The notes beneath the pieces were generated by a model that ran no database searches, was not told where the DNA came from, and saw only the letters and a program-made list of their open reading frames with translations. A stretch of DNA of 64,000 nt from Glaciecola sp965660815. GTDB taxonomy: Bacteria > Pseudomonadota > Gammaproteobacteria > Enterobacterales > Alteromonadaceae. The translations under genes were made by a program, and so were the position numbers. Where the stretch lies: the NCBI GenBank assembly GCA_965660815.1, contig CBFIBG010000006.1, forward strand, positions 1 to 64,000, in the 5' to 3' direction. Positions within the stretch are counted from its first letter, which is position 1; each line of letters begins with the position of its first letter. Of this stretch, positions 53,192 to 62,201 are shown piece after piece.

Positions 53192-55218
53192 CGATTTACC
53201 TCTTGCCTTAAATCTTGAATTCTAAGCATTGCTAATTTGGTGTTGATGCTTTGTTCTTGTAATTGCTTTTTATGCGATTCAAGTAACGATAGAAGTGATC
53301 TCTGTAAAGACGAATTCGCTTTCTCATATAGATTTTGTGCTATCTGAGACTGCCGTTTTAACTCCTGCTCCAATTGCTGAAATGTCTGCTGATCTTTGTC
53401 GAGCGGATTTAGCTCAGTGGTGAACGTCTCAAGATTGATGAATCTTTCATTAGCCACTTCGTAGGCTTGTTGCGCACTAATTAAATGCTTCTGATGCTGC
53501 CATTTAGTGGCCACAAAATCATTCATAAGTTGCCACTCAATGATCCCTGTTAACCGTTCAAGTCTCTTAGCATATGACGCCTTCAAAGGGCGTTTGCGGG
53601 TGGTATCATTGCTTAGCCTAAAATGTCTTTGATTAGCTGACTTAAGCCTTTTAAGGTGGCCCTTTTGTTCTTGACCTGCCATTTCCATTGCTAAAGAGAG
53701 CTCATCCTGATACCCAGATGCTTGTAAAAGTCGTTGCTCAAGCGCATTTAACTTAGATAACGTAGACTCTAGACTCGCTTTTGTCGCAGCAAGACTTAAG
53801 TCTTGCAACCTTTTTTGATAAGTGGCCTGCCTTTCAGTGAGGAGAATTTTAAGACTCTTTAAGGTTGTTTGTTTTTGACTAATATCACGAAGAAGTTGCT
53901 TGGCATCACTTCTGTTGTCTAGTAAATATGGAGCATCAAATTCTGAATTGGCAGCTAGAAACTCCAATTTAACTTCAAGTAAGTAGTCAGGCCATTGGAT
54001 GTCATAGGTGTCGAAAAAATCGGGCTTTTCTACCATTTGGGAAAATTCGTTGATTAAGTCAATAGACGCATCTATTTCCTCACTCGTGCGTTGCAATGCG
54101 TAAAACGCTTGTCCGAGCTGATCTTGCTGACTGAAAGCATATGCTAGGCCATAGTTAGCCTGAAGCGATATCAAACCGGCATTATTGTCAGCCAAATATT
54201 GCCATACCGTTTCTGCAACCTGCCAGCGTTTTTCTCGCGCGTTTGCCCATCCGTAAGAGAGCAGCGCTTGATTGGATTCTCCTGATTCTTTGCCTATGGT
54301 TTGCAAGACGGCAATAGCATTTGGCAAATCACCATGTTGAACCAAACTCTTGGCAAGTTGATGGTTAATATGGTCAAACAGAGCATTTATTTCTTTTGCT
54401 TTTTGCTGATTTTCTGCAGACTCGCGTTGGTCTTGAAACCACATAGAACTAGGTAAAAATTGAAAGAAACCTTGACTGACTCTTTTTTCAACTGTCTGAG
54501 CGACATTTAGCAAATGCTGTTTCGATTGTGTAAAGGCTAAATTAGCTTGTTCATATTGGCTGGCATTAAACAAAATAGAGCCTTTGTTTGCCCATAGATA
54601 CGCCCGATAAATCGACGTTTCAGGAAGTTGATTCAAAAAGCCTTTCCACTCGCCATCTTTTTGCATGTTAGTGTGAGCAGCAAGATACAATAACTCATGC
54701 CATTGATTGTCAAACAGCACATCGGTCAAGTCAGCTTCAATAATGGCATCATAGGCGGTATTGGTCAGCTGTGCCTGTTTATTTTCAAATCCTGCTTTAG
54801 CAATGAAGAACCACGTTTGCCCCTGCACATACTCAGACGTTCCTTTTTCAAGTAACCCTGCTAGCACAAGCTGACTTTGTCTGTATAAACCTAACTGTAA
54901 AAGGCAGGCACCTTTCATCAAGGTGAGCCGATCAAAGTTATCTTCAGTTAACTGTTCAAATCCATGCTCAGATAAACCCACCTCAATGAGCGTGAGTGCT
55001 GTATTAAAATCTTTGTTAAAGTAGTGAAAAACAACTTCATGAAAACTGGCCTGTTGGCTGTTTATTTGTGATTGTTCACGCAGTTTCTGCGCTCGCTCTG
55101 GCCCAGACACCTCAAGCACTTTGGTTTTGAACCCAAACCAACTTGCAATATCTGCATGCGCCAACTCACTTACAATAAGCATGCTAAATATGATTACAAG
55201 TGAGCGCATATACCACAT
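53188..55218 (-). CDS. TPR and coiled-coil secreted protein
   Basis: 676 aa. A signal peptide (about 1-23, ending AHAD) and helical TPR-like units in the first 350 residues (YRQSQLVLAGLLEKG, YEQANLAFTQSKQHLL, DLPNAIAVLQTIGKESG). The second half is long coiled coil (about 430-670; KSLKILLTERQATYQKRLQ, LSKLNALEQRLLQAS). It looks like a periplasm-spanning scaffold rather than an enzyme. It overlaps the giant TPR gene at its end and follows the 231-aa frame by 13 bases, so it is part of the same operon. No family name recognised. Confidence 0.78.
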   Translation of the reverse strand: MWYMRSLVIIFSMLIVSELAHADIASWFGFKTKVLEVSGPERAQKLREQSQINSQQASFHEVVFHYFNKDFNTALTLIEVGLSEHGFEQLTEDNFDRLTLMKGACLLQLGLYRQSQLVLAGLLEKGTSEYVQGQTWFFIAKAGFENKQAQLTNTAYDAIIEADLTDVLFDNQWHELLYLAAHTNMQKDGEWKGFLNQLPETSIYRAYLWANKGSILFNASQYEQANLAFTQSKQHLLNVAQTVEKRVSQGFFQFLPSSMWFQDQRESAENQQKAKEINALFDHINHQLAKSLVQHGDLPNAIAVLQTIGKESGESNQALLSYGWANAREKRWQVAETVWQYLADNNAGLISLQANYGLAYAFSQQDQLGQAFYALQRTSEEIDASIDLINEFSQMVEKPDFFDTYDIQWPDYLLEVKLEFLAANSEFDAPYLLDNRSDAKQLLRDISQKQTTLKSLKILLTERQATYQKRLQDLSLAATKASLESTLSKLNALEQRLLQASGYQDELSLAMEMAGQEQKGHLKRLKSANQRHFRLSNDTTRKRPLKASYAKRLERLTGIIEWQLMNDFVATKWQHQKHLISAQQAYEVANERFINLETFTTELNPLDKDQQTFQQLEQELKRQSQIAQNLYEKANSSLQRSLLSLLESHKKQLQEQSINTKLAMLRIQDLRQEVNR

Positions 55219-55231
55219 AAATGCAAGCGTC

Positions 55232-55798
55232 CTATAGGGTTGTAGCAGTGAATATAGGCTGTTGCTTTAGTTCGGAATCTTGCACGTTTAACTCTATCGC
55301 AAGCGGCTCTTCGTCTTTGGTAAAATTAAGAGTAACTGCGCGTTTATACTCTCTATTTTCAGGACCAATACCAATGAAAAATGCGGTCAATTCATGTTCA
55401 CCTTGGTTTAAATTACCAACGTACAATTTTTGAACTCCTCCTCTGAACAGGGCGTCAAGCTGTCTATCGGTATATAGATAATAAGTTTTTACTTCTGAGT
55501 TTATTTTTAATTCTACCGCGTCAAGTTTGAAAAATTGGCCAACGTCCATTGCCATATAAACCGCCACTTGAGTGGAAGAGGGAAAAAGCAAGTCTTCCTC
55601 AAGAATGAACAAATCGCGATTTAAATTAATCATGGCCTGCTTTAGGGTTTCAATCTCTTGAGATAATTCACTCGCATTTGCTTCACCATTTAAAGTGCCT
55701 TTTGAGCCGATTGCACTTTGTGGATTGTCTTCAACTGCCAAACCTTTGGTAAAAATCACCATTGGGACAATTAAACATAGTAGACCTGCCGAGCGCAT
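55232..55798 (-). CDS. Secreted protein of the envelope cluster, unknown function
   Basis: 188 aa from the ATG at 55798, which has AGGC six bases upstream and starts a signal peptide (RSAGLLCLIVPMVIFTKGLA); the frame is open to 55927, giving a 43-residue extension without a ribosome-binding site. The mature part has a coiled coil (LSQEIETLKQAMINLNRDLFILEEDL) and then a beta-rich domain (VAVYMAMDVGQFFKLDAVELKI, LYVGNLNQGEHELTAFFIGIG) resembling an Ig-like or PEGA-like fold. I cannot name a family. The position suggests it pairs with the TPR scaffold encoded just downstream. Confidence 0.65.
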   Translation of the reverse strand: MRSAGLLCLIVPMVIFTKGLAVEDNPQSAIGSKGTLNGEANASELSQEIETLKQAMINLNRDLFILEEDLLFPSSTQVAVYMAMDVGQFFKLDAVELKINSEVKTYYLYTDRQLDALFRGGVQKLYVGNLNQGEHELTAFFIGIGPENREYKRAVTLNFTKDEEPLAIELNVQDSELKQQPIFTATTL

Positions 55799-55930
55799 TC
55801 TTTGCCTGACTTTTATCCAAGCATGCCTTACAGATATGTGCGTAATAAAATGTAAGCAGGTTGTTGCAAATCTCACTGGAAAATTGTTCGTTTCACTAAG
55901 CAATGATGAAGCGCGTATATAAGACATAAT

Positions 55931-57076
55931 TTAATACCATATTGAGCCGAAGAGTTTTATCGCATTGGCAGTAAAACCAAACAATGGCTCTTCTCCGGGA
56001 ATACCACCGGCAGTTGCATCTCTAAAATCTTCGTAATCAAAATTCATGTAATCATATTCAAAATTTAAGCTAGTTCGTTTGATAAGTGCTGTTTCTGAGA
56101 ACCGCCATTCGTAGGAAACTTTGATGCCAGCCGTTAAGCCTTTATAAGTGCTCATTTCCTTGTCTCTTGCCATAAAGTTAAATTCATTTGGCCTTGAGTA
56201 AAGATCTTGATAGAAATCTGCTTTGTCTTGCTGGTAATAACGGACATAAATATCCAGAATCCAGTTATCCAAAGGTTGAATGTAACCCAAACGAACGTTA
56301 CTGGCTTCTATCCCCCAAGAATCACTGTAAATTCGTGCGTCACCATAAAGCGCTGCTCGATAGGGTAAGTAGTAATTCGCATTGATTGAATACGCATTCG
56401 ATGAGCGCGTATTCGGGTAAATTTCAGTTGCAAATAAAAATCTATCTGAATTGTCTGGGTCAATATATCGAATAGCTCGGTATGGATTATTTAAGTAACC
56501 TTCGTCAGATATATGTTCTGCGTTAAATCCTACGATTAAACTTTTAGACAATATTTGAGACACGCCAAGACCAAATTTTTGCCGATCGGCCTGCTCTGAA
56601 AAACTGTCTTCGCCCCGTTTACCGACTTCATCCCAACCTTTCGCAAACGACATATTGACTGAAGTTAAGTCGCCAAAAAAGGATTGGCTGACACCCACGT
56701 ACACCGAATTTGCTTCAAAATCATTTTCACTGCTGTTGGTATAACTTACGCTTACAAGGGACTTTTCATGCAAAAAGTCAGCACCAAGAGTGGTTTCTAC
56801 TCGCTCCTCTTGATAAGGGGATGCTTGGGCTCTGACATCAATGCTCGCACCTGAAACGGTATCGACATAATAGTTACCAGATACCGAAACGTGATTACCA
56901 ATTTGCTTTCTTAGTAAAACAGAAGGGCCATCTATGGTGACGCCGTCACCCGAATAAGACTTGTACATAACGTCAGAGCGATCTTCTGGTAATACGCTAG
57001 CCATGCAATCTATTGATCCCAAGGTCAAACCAAAGACTATGAAGATTGCTACTAAGGTTCGTTGAATAAGACGCAT
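55931..57076 (-). CDS. DUF3570 outer-membrane beta-barrel protein
   Basis: 381 aa. The signal peptide ends CMAS. The mature protein begins LPEDRSDVMYKSYSGDGVTI and DGPSVLLRKQIGNHVSVSGNYYVDTVSGASIDV, the hallmark N-terminus of DUF3570, then amphipathic beta-strands (WILDIYVRYYQQDKADFY, GIKVSYEWRF) to a C-terminal IKLFGSIWY. An outer-membrane barrel is expected. In other bacteria DUF3570 genes adjoin DUF4266 lipoprotein and TlpA genes, exactly as here. It starts 15 bases after the DUF4266 gene. Confidence 0.85.
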   Translation of the reverse strand: MRLIQRTLVAIFIVFGLTLGSIDCMASVLPEDRSDVMYKSYSGDGVTIDGPSVLLRKQIGNHVSVSGNYYVDTVSGASIDVRAQASPYQEERVETTLGADFLHEKSLVSVSYTNSSENDFEANSVYVGVSQSFFGDLTSVNMSFAKGWDEVGKRGEDSFSEQADRQKFGLGVSQILSKSLIVGFNAEHISDEGYLNNPYRAIRYIDPDNSDRFLFATEIYPNTRSSNAYSINANYYLPYRAALYGDARIYSDSWGIEASNVRLGYIQPLDNWILDIYVRYYQQDKADFYQDLYSRPNEFNFMARDKEMSTYKGLTAGIKVSYEWRFSETALIKRTSLNFEYDYMNFDYEDFRDATAGGIPGEEPLFGFTANAIKLFGSIWY

Positions 57077-57091
57077 GCTATAACCGACTCA

Positions 57092-57370
57092 CTAATTGCA
57101 GCCACATCCACCGCCCGCTCCGCCATCCGCACCCCTTGCTCCTTCTCTAGATTCAGAGATGTGTTTGGCGTATGCCATAGCAACAGGGTTGCGATTTATG
57201 CTCATGATGGGATCAGCCAAATTACTGCGTTCGTATGGTTTAACCCAGGGTTCAAGCTTAAAATTAGTCGCCAACTCGGTAGTCTCGCTGATAGTAGAAT
57301 TGCACCCGACTAAAAACTGAGAAGATACAAGTAAGGCAATGAGTAAACTGTGTTGTTTTCTAAACTTCAT
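57092..57370 (-). CDS. DUF4266 mini-lipoprotein with GGGCGCN tail
   Basis: 92 aa. The lipoprotein signal ends QFLVGC (Cys near 23). The mature part is short: LEPWVKPYERSNLADPIMS, AMAYAKHISESREGARG and a terminal GADGGAGGGCGCN, the DUF4266 signature with a Gly-rich Cys-x-Cys end. The function is unknown; the paired cysteines could bind a metal or cofactor or form a redox disulphide. It starts four bases after the TlpA gene and 15 before the DUF3570 barrel. Confidence 0.88.
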   Translation of the reverse strand: MKFRKQHSLLIALLVSSQFLVGCNSTISETTELATNFKLEPWVKPYERSNLADPIMSINRNPVAMAYAKHISESREGARGADGGAGGGCGCN

Positions 57371-57374
57371 GATT

Positions 57375-57950
57375 CTACTCCCTCATTAATAATTTGATGG
57401 CTTTTTCATACTTGATTTCATCTCCAGCGCGATATCCCTTGTGCAACAGACGCTGATTTCCATCACGGTCAATCATGACAGTAGTGGGCATTGCATTAAC
57501 ATCATATAGCTCGCTTACATTACCTTTTGTGTCGTACAAAACGGGAAACGTCACTTCAATGTCTTTGAGTAACACGTCAGCTTTACTCTCTTCATCGTCT
57601 ACGTTAACCGCTAAAATCTCAAATCCTAGGTCTTGGTATTCTTGATACAGCTCTTCCATTTTTGGTAATTCTTCTCGACAGGGCCCGCACCAAGAAGCCC
57701 AAAAATTGACAAGCACTATGTTGCCCCTTTGTTCCGACAGCCTAATATTTCCGTCGTGTTTACTTTTAAGGGTGAAGTCTGGTGCCAACTCTTTGGGTTT
57801 TGAAGTCGTTGCTTCGGCTTTACCCACAAATTGCATTGAAAAAAACGTCACGCACAAAATAAGGCAAACGGCCATTGCTATATGACAAGACTTCATCAAT
57901 ATGCGGTCTAAAGTATGGGGCTTTAAGCCAGAGTGATAATTTGCAGCCAT
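57375..57950 (-). CDS. TlpA/ResA-like thioredoxin-family protein
   Basis: 191 aa. A signal-anchor or signal peptide around 18-45, then a thioredoxin fold: PDFTLKSKHDGNIRLSEQRG, VLVNFWASWCGPCREELP (redox CxxC) and the cis-Pro loop NAMPTTVMIDRDG. It is probably a periplasmic reductant of disulphides, for example on apocytochrome c haem sites or on the Cys-x-Cys tail of the DUF4266 protein. GGAG lies nine bases upstream of the ATG. It is separated by 21 bases from the beta-barrel gene upstream. Confidence 0.9.
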   Translation of the reverse strand: MAANYHSGLKPHTLDRILMKSCHIAMAVCLILCVTFFSMQFVGKAEATTSKPKELAPDFTLKSKHDGNIRLSEQRGNIVLVNFWASWCGPCREELPKMEELYQEYQDLGFEILAVNVDDEESKADVLLKDIEVTFPVLYDTKGNVSELYDVNAMPTTVMIDRDGNQRLLHKGYRAGDEIKYEKAIKLLMRE

Positions 57951-57971
57951 ATTTTTTTACTCCATTGAGTG

Positions 57972-58688
57972 TTAAAAAAAGACACTTAAAGAAAGAGTGG
58001 CGGTCAAGTTATGCACACTCTTTTCTGGTCCTATAATATCGCTATTAAAGAGGTAATCACGTACATCAAATCGTACCGATAGATAATCTGTAACAAGTAA
58101 TCTGTATCCCGCACCAGCATTGACGGTGAACCTTTCATCTGCACCAAATTCAGTGCTACCCGCCCCTACAATTAAGAAAAAATCGGTATTTATCACAATA
58201 CTTTTCGTTAAAAAAACTTCCCCGTTAAAGTTATAGGCGGCAGAAAGATCGTAATAGGTGTACTCGCGCTCAGAGTCTGTGAGGAATGGCAAACCGCCAG
58301 AGAGCACCTCAAAGCTGGTTTCTCCAGCGGTAGCCTGAGCATAATTTGCTTCGATAAATATATTTTCGTTTACATGAAAGGCTAGCCGAGCGCCTACTGT
58401 CGAGCTACTGGAAAAGTCTTCTATACTAATAAAACCTGTATACACCCCAAATTCAAAGTTTTCTGAATCAATATCAAACTCTTTTATGTCTCTACGGGGC
58501 AAATTGGGGTCGATTTCAACTGGACTTTGTTGAATTGCAAAGTTGCTCACGGACAATAAATAGGGCGAAAACGATTCGTTAAATGAAGCCGATTGGGCTT
58601 GAGACGAAAAACTAATTAAGGCAAGCGCAACCAAGCAAATTTTTGATACATTACAAAATGTTGCTAGCCCAGCATTGAAATTATTCAT
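57972..58688 (-). CDS. Outer-membrane beta-barrel domain protein
   Basis: 238 aa. The signal peptide ends SSQAQSAS. Amphipathic strands run to a terminal Phe-Phe (TATLSLSVFF), typical of OmpA-like eight-stranded barrels; recognisable units are FEFGVYTGFISIEDFSSS, GARLAFHVNENIFIEANYAQ, FLIVGAGSTEFGADE and FTVNAGAGYRLLVTDYLSVRFDVRDY. This resembles the outer-membrane beta-barrel family of Myxococcales and Gammaproteobacteria found near similar TPR clusters. No substrate can be inferred. It starts 17 bases after the SH3-barrel gene. Confidence 0.83.
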   Translation of the reverse strand: MNNFNAGLATFCNVSKICLVALALISFSSQAQSASFNESFSPYLLSVSNFAIQQSPVEIDPNLPRRDIKEFDIDSENFEFGVYTGFISIEDFSSSSTVGARLAFHVNENIFIEANYAQATAGETSFEVLSGGLPFLTDSEREYTYYDLSAAYNFNGEVFLTKSIVINTDFFLIVGAGSTEFGADERFTVNAGAGYRLLVTDYLSVRFDVRDYLFNSDIIGPEKSVHNLTATLSLSVFF

Positions 58689-58705
58689 AGCGCCTCATCA
58701 TTATC

Positions 58706-59458
58706 TTAAAAAAATACTCGTGCACCCAACATCCACTGATCTAAGCGCTCTTGCTCATCACGATTTGTTAGTACTAACAAACCCCTATATTCAGCAATAA
58801 CAACCAAATTAGCGGTCATGTAATATTCTAGACCCACTCCCACTTCATAGTGATTACTGTTGCGGATCTCTGCTCCCGATTGAACTAGGTTCGTTCTAGG
58901 CTTAGTCTTTATTTCACCAGTGCCTAGCGCAACGAAGGGACTAACGCGCCAATCTGGAAAAAAGGTTTGTCGCATTCTTAACGACCATATTTTGTTATCT
59001 GCAAAATTTCCTAAAGCTTGCGTATAAGTTGCCTCAACACTCAAATTTTTTGACCATACCCAACTTGCGCTCAATGATAGTGAGGTCACTTTATCCAAAG
59101 CGCCGGCAAAAGCTGTAAGTTCATAATCCCTGCTGTGATATCCATCAAATGAAGCGGTGCTGACATTAAGTACACTTCCGTCAAGTAAACGGGCCTGTTC
59201 AATGCTATTTGCGCTCATCCAGCCGACTTTTTCATCAGCGGTTTGTATTTTGAACCAGTTGTATCTTTGTTTAATAACAAAAAATGTCTCGCCTTTTGAA
59301 ATGACATGGATAATAGGGAATTCCTTGCCTGCACCCGAGTGGACATCTGCGTAGGGTGCAACTACACGCAACTCTAAAGGGGAGGCAATGGCCAAAGGTG
59401 AAGAGACCAAAAATGCAACAAGCAGATTCAACATCAGAAATGTTTGAAACCAACGCAT
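58706..59458 (-). CDS. SH3-domain/beta-barrel fusion protein
   Basis: 250 aa from the ATG at 59458; earlier in-frame starts run into the previous gene. The signal peptide ends LAIAS. Residues about 32-85 are a bacterial SH3-like domain (VVAPYADVHSGAGKEFPIIHVI, YNWFKIQTADEKVGWMSANS), probably binding peptidoglycan or peptides. The rest is an eight-strand-type barrel ending MLGARVFF. Such a fusion ties an outer-membrane barrel to cell-wall binding. It starts one base after the HzsA-like gene's stop codon (translational coupling). Confidence 0.83.
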   Translation of the reverse strand: MRWFQTFLMLNLLVAFLVSSPLAIASPLELRVVAPYADVHSGAGKEFPIIHVISKGETFFVIKQRYNWFKIQTADEKVGWMSANSIEQARLLDGSVLNVSTASFDGYHSRDYELTAFAGALDKVTSLSLSASWVWSKNLSVEATYTQALGNFADNKIWSLRMRQTFFPDWRVSPFVALGTGEIKTKPRTNLVQSGAEIRNSNHYEVGVGLEYYMTANLVVIAEYRGLLVLTNRDEQERLDQWMLGARVFF

Positions 59459-59459
59459 C

Positions 59460-62201
59460 TTAATTTTCTTGTGCATCAAAAGGGTTGTTGTAATACTGTC
59501 CACCAATATCTAACCACTCTGCTATTAATCGAAGTTCAGCATTTGATAGCATTCCTGCGTGCGTGCCGTTTGCATCGAACTTATTAAAGAATCTACCACT
59601 GCGAATCGCACCATTTAATCTCATACTTGAAGGCACATTGACTGTGGTGGTAATAGGAATAGGGTTTTGTTCCGCATCCAACACCAACTCACCTTCTTCG
59701 TCTACTAAAAATACAGGTTCACCATTGCCGTCCAATACAGGTACAAGGCGATTTACTAACACTCCGTCCACTAATTCCTGCTCCTGATCATTTCTAAGTA
59801 GCTCAACATAACTCGTTATAAAATCTGGATTCGTTGCCGACAACTCGCCGGTTAACTCTAATTGTCCCGATGGCACTTGCACTTCTCCTTGAGAACTCAT
59901 CGCCGTATGACATGCAATACACGTATTATCGGTTTGAATGTTATTTTCTTGATCTAACATCACACGTTCTAATTCAAATATCGGCTGAATATGCGCTTCA
60001 TAATTAATCACCGAACGGCAAATAGCAGTATAATTTTGAGCACAAGCAATGCTGATAGGTAATGGCGTTTGTAAGTCCTGATAACGATAAGTAAAGGACT
60101 CATTGGGTGACTGGATAGATGGGTCTGTCCAAACATCTTCATATTCAATATTGGGCGTTAATACGGGTAATGAAGTCCGTTTCACAAATGTCTCAGCCAT
60201 GGTATCCCCGGAGTCTGCAAACAATTCAGGCTGAGTGTTGGGAAATGGTAAACCTGTGGTCAGCGCACCTTGATTAATCGTAGCTGGTTGCGCTTCTGTT
60301 CTTCCATGGGGCGCCTCACTGTCTCTTTGATGGCAGCCAATGCAGTTCATTTGCTCACCTGGCACTAGCTGTAGCCAGTTGTCGTGACGTTGAGATATAC
60401 GTTTTCCGTTTACGTCAACCACACTAATGGCAAAAGGCACATTTGCCGGTATAGCCACTTTTACCGAGCCATCGGGTTGTATTGGCGTGTAACCTATTAT
60501 CTCCCGAAACAACTGGGCTCTTGAAAACCCAAATATGCTGTTGTCAAAATCCAAAGTATCTTCATCTGGAACAGAGACACTTTTGACCACTCTTAAAAAG
60601 CGAGCTGGGCGTTGATCTGGGCTCACTGCGACTGGGTTTGCCATGTTCGCTAGTCCAAATTCACTAGAATCTTCGCCATCAACATCGTAAACACTGCGAA
60701 TATGTAATACACCGTATTGGGCTTCCAATAGCGTTGTATTTTGGTTTTCAAAGGTTAATGTTGGATCAACTGTGGTATCAGGATTATCAGGAAAAGGCCT
60801 TGACTCAAGGGCCACAATTTCTGTCACTACCCGAGTTTCACTCGCAATATTAAGCGGAAGCTGAGTGGCGGCTTGATCGTTAGACGCTGGGGTATACATC
60901 CATAAACCGTAAAGACTAGGAGCGGGTGAATAGCTTGGATCATCAATGGTATCTTGCTGACATGGGATAATCACAGTTTGTGATGAGTCGGCATTAGGAT
61001 CTGTCTGATTCGGAATTAAACGACACTGATCCCAACTAAAAATGATGCGGTCTGTGCCATCCCATAAAGGATACAAGGCGACGATATAGCCACTTTGAGA
61101 AATGTCATTAACCAGATCAATGTCCTCAAATAAGGCGCTTTGTTGCGCACTTTCAGTTAAACTTGCCATTGAAGCAAAAGGTGTTTGATGATCTGTGTAA
61201 TTATTCACATCTATTTTGATGTAGTCAGTTCCTAACGAATCTTGGTCAAACTGACTAATTGCAGATAGCACTTTAAAATCAGGGGTGATTGAAGTAGATG
61301 CAAATTGAATGTTATTAATTTGCGGGATGCTGTTGTGACTGTGCCTTCCGTATACAATCTCTAACTGACTTCCATCTGAATTCATCTGATACAGATTAAT
61401 CCCTTTATTTCCTGCCAATTGATCCCAACGACTGTATAATATTTTCCCATTTGGCAATATAACTGGGTCAAAATCATGACTTTGATTAAATGAAATTTGT
61501 CTTATGTTACTTCCATCATTGTCCATAACATGTAAAACAGACGCTGGAAAGTCTCTTCCTTCCTCCAATCCTGCATACTGTGGTTTTCCTTCATCTAACA
61601 ACCGAAACTGGTTTGCTCTTTGTCTTGTAGAACTAAATACTATGCGCCCATCGGGCAAATAAGTTGGCCCTGTGTCATCACCAGATTCTGCCGTTAAATC
61701 ATTTTCAATGATTCTTCGAAGGGTTTCAGTTAATAGGTCGTACTCCCAAATATTCCAAGTTGGTTCTTCATCTGAATTCGGCAACTCTGGCGCTCGCATG
61801 GCAAAAATAAGCTTATCACCGGTGTAATTGGTATCGAGATCTTTGACATCATAAGGCAGTGCCTGTCCTTGCTCATCAACATGATCTGCAAAGGCGATAC
61901 TGCTGATGTCTATTTCAGCAGCAGAGATACTAGCTCTAGACCTGATAAAAAGTTGGCTACCTGGAATGAATTCACTTGGATTATCTAGCGCTCTTGCGCT
62001 TTGAGTTTCGGATGCTTGCAAATCTCGCACTATGTACGCAATAGGAATATTAACGACGACTGGATCTGGCTCTTGCTCATCACTTTGAGAAAGCGACCCA
62101 CCACAGCCTTGCATGGTCAATATCATTATTAACCAAATGGTATATCGCTTTATTCTAAAAAAGCCTTGGCTCATCGGTCTTGTGAACAAATAGTCGATCA
62201 T
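59460..62201 (-). CDS. HzsA-like di-haem c-type propeller lipoprotein
   Basis: 913 aa from the ATG at 62201; an upstream GTG (62213) and a downstream ATG (62174, the neatest lipoprotein start) are alternatives. The lipobox is LTMQGC. A TolB/PD40 propeller (about 60-450) has HVMDNDGSNIRQISFNQSHD and DFDPVILPNGKILYSRWDQL, the HDFDP-ILPNGKI layout of the middle domain of hydrazine-synthase alpha. Two CxxCH haem sites lie at about residues 620 (CIGCHQRD) and 761 (CIACHTAM), and the tail resembles haem-c domains. It should be an extracytoplasmic electron-transfer or redox protein. Calling it hydrazine synthase would be wrong: the beta/gamma partners are absent. First gene of the operon. Confidence 0.85.
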   Translation of the reverse strand: MIDYLFTRPMSQGFFRIKRYTIWLIMILTMQGCGGSLSQSDEQEPDPVVVNIPIAYIVRDLQASETQSARALDNPSEFIPGSQLFIRSRASISAAEIDISSIAFADHVDEQGQALPYDVKDLDTNYTGDKLIFAMRAPELPNSDEEPTWNIWEYDLLTETLRRIIENDLTAESGDDTGPTYLPDGRIVFSSTRQRANQFRLLDEGKPQYAGLEEGRDFPASVLHVMDNDGSNIRQISFNQSHDFDPVILPNGKILYSRWDQLAGNKGINLYQMNSDGSQLEIVYGRHSHNSIPQINNIQFASTSITPDFKVLSAISQFDQDSLGTDYIKIDVNNYTDHQTPFASMASLTESAQQSALFEDIDLVNDISQSGYIVALYPLWDGTDRIIFSWDQCRLIPNQTDPNADSSQTVIIPCQQDTIDDPSYSPAPSLYGLWMYTPASNDQAATQLPLNIASETRVVTEIVALESRPFPDNPDTTVDPTLTFENQNTTLLEAQYGVLHIRSVYDVDGEDSSEFGLANMANPVAVSPDQRPARFLRVVKSVSVPDEDTLDFDNSIFGFSRAQLFREIIGYTPIQPDGSVKVAIPANVPFAISVVDVNGKRISQRHDNWLQLVPGEQMNCIGCHQRDSEAPHGRTEAQPATINQGALTTGLPFPNTQPELFADSGDTMAETFVKRTSLPVLTPNIEYEDVWTDPSIQSPNESFTYRYQDLQTPLPISIACAQNYTAICRSVINYEAHIQPIFELERVMLDQENNIQTDNTCIACHTAMSSQGEVQVPSGQLELTGELSATNPDFITSYVELLRNDQEQELVDGVLVNRLVPVLDGNGEPVFLVDEEGELVLDAEQNPIPITTTVNVPSSMRLNGAIRSGRFFNKFDANGTHAGMLSNAELRLIAEWLDIGGQYYNNPFDAQEN

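Noticed and set aside
59460..62201. True hydrazine synthase / anammox function
   Set aside because: Only the alpha-like propeller and two haem sites are seen; the other subunits and hydrazine dehydrogenase are absent and the host is not anammox-like.
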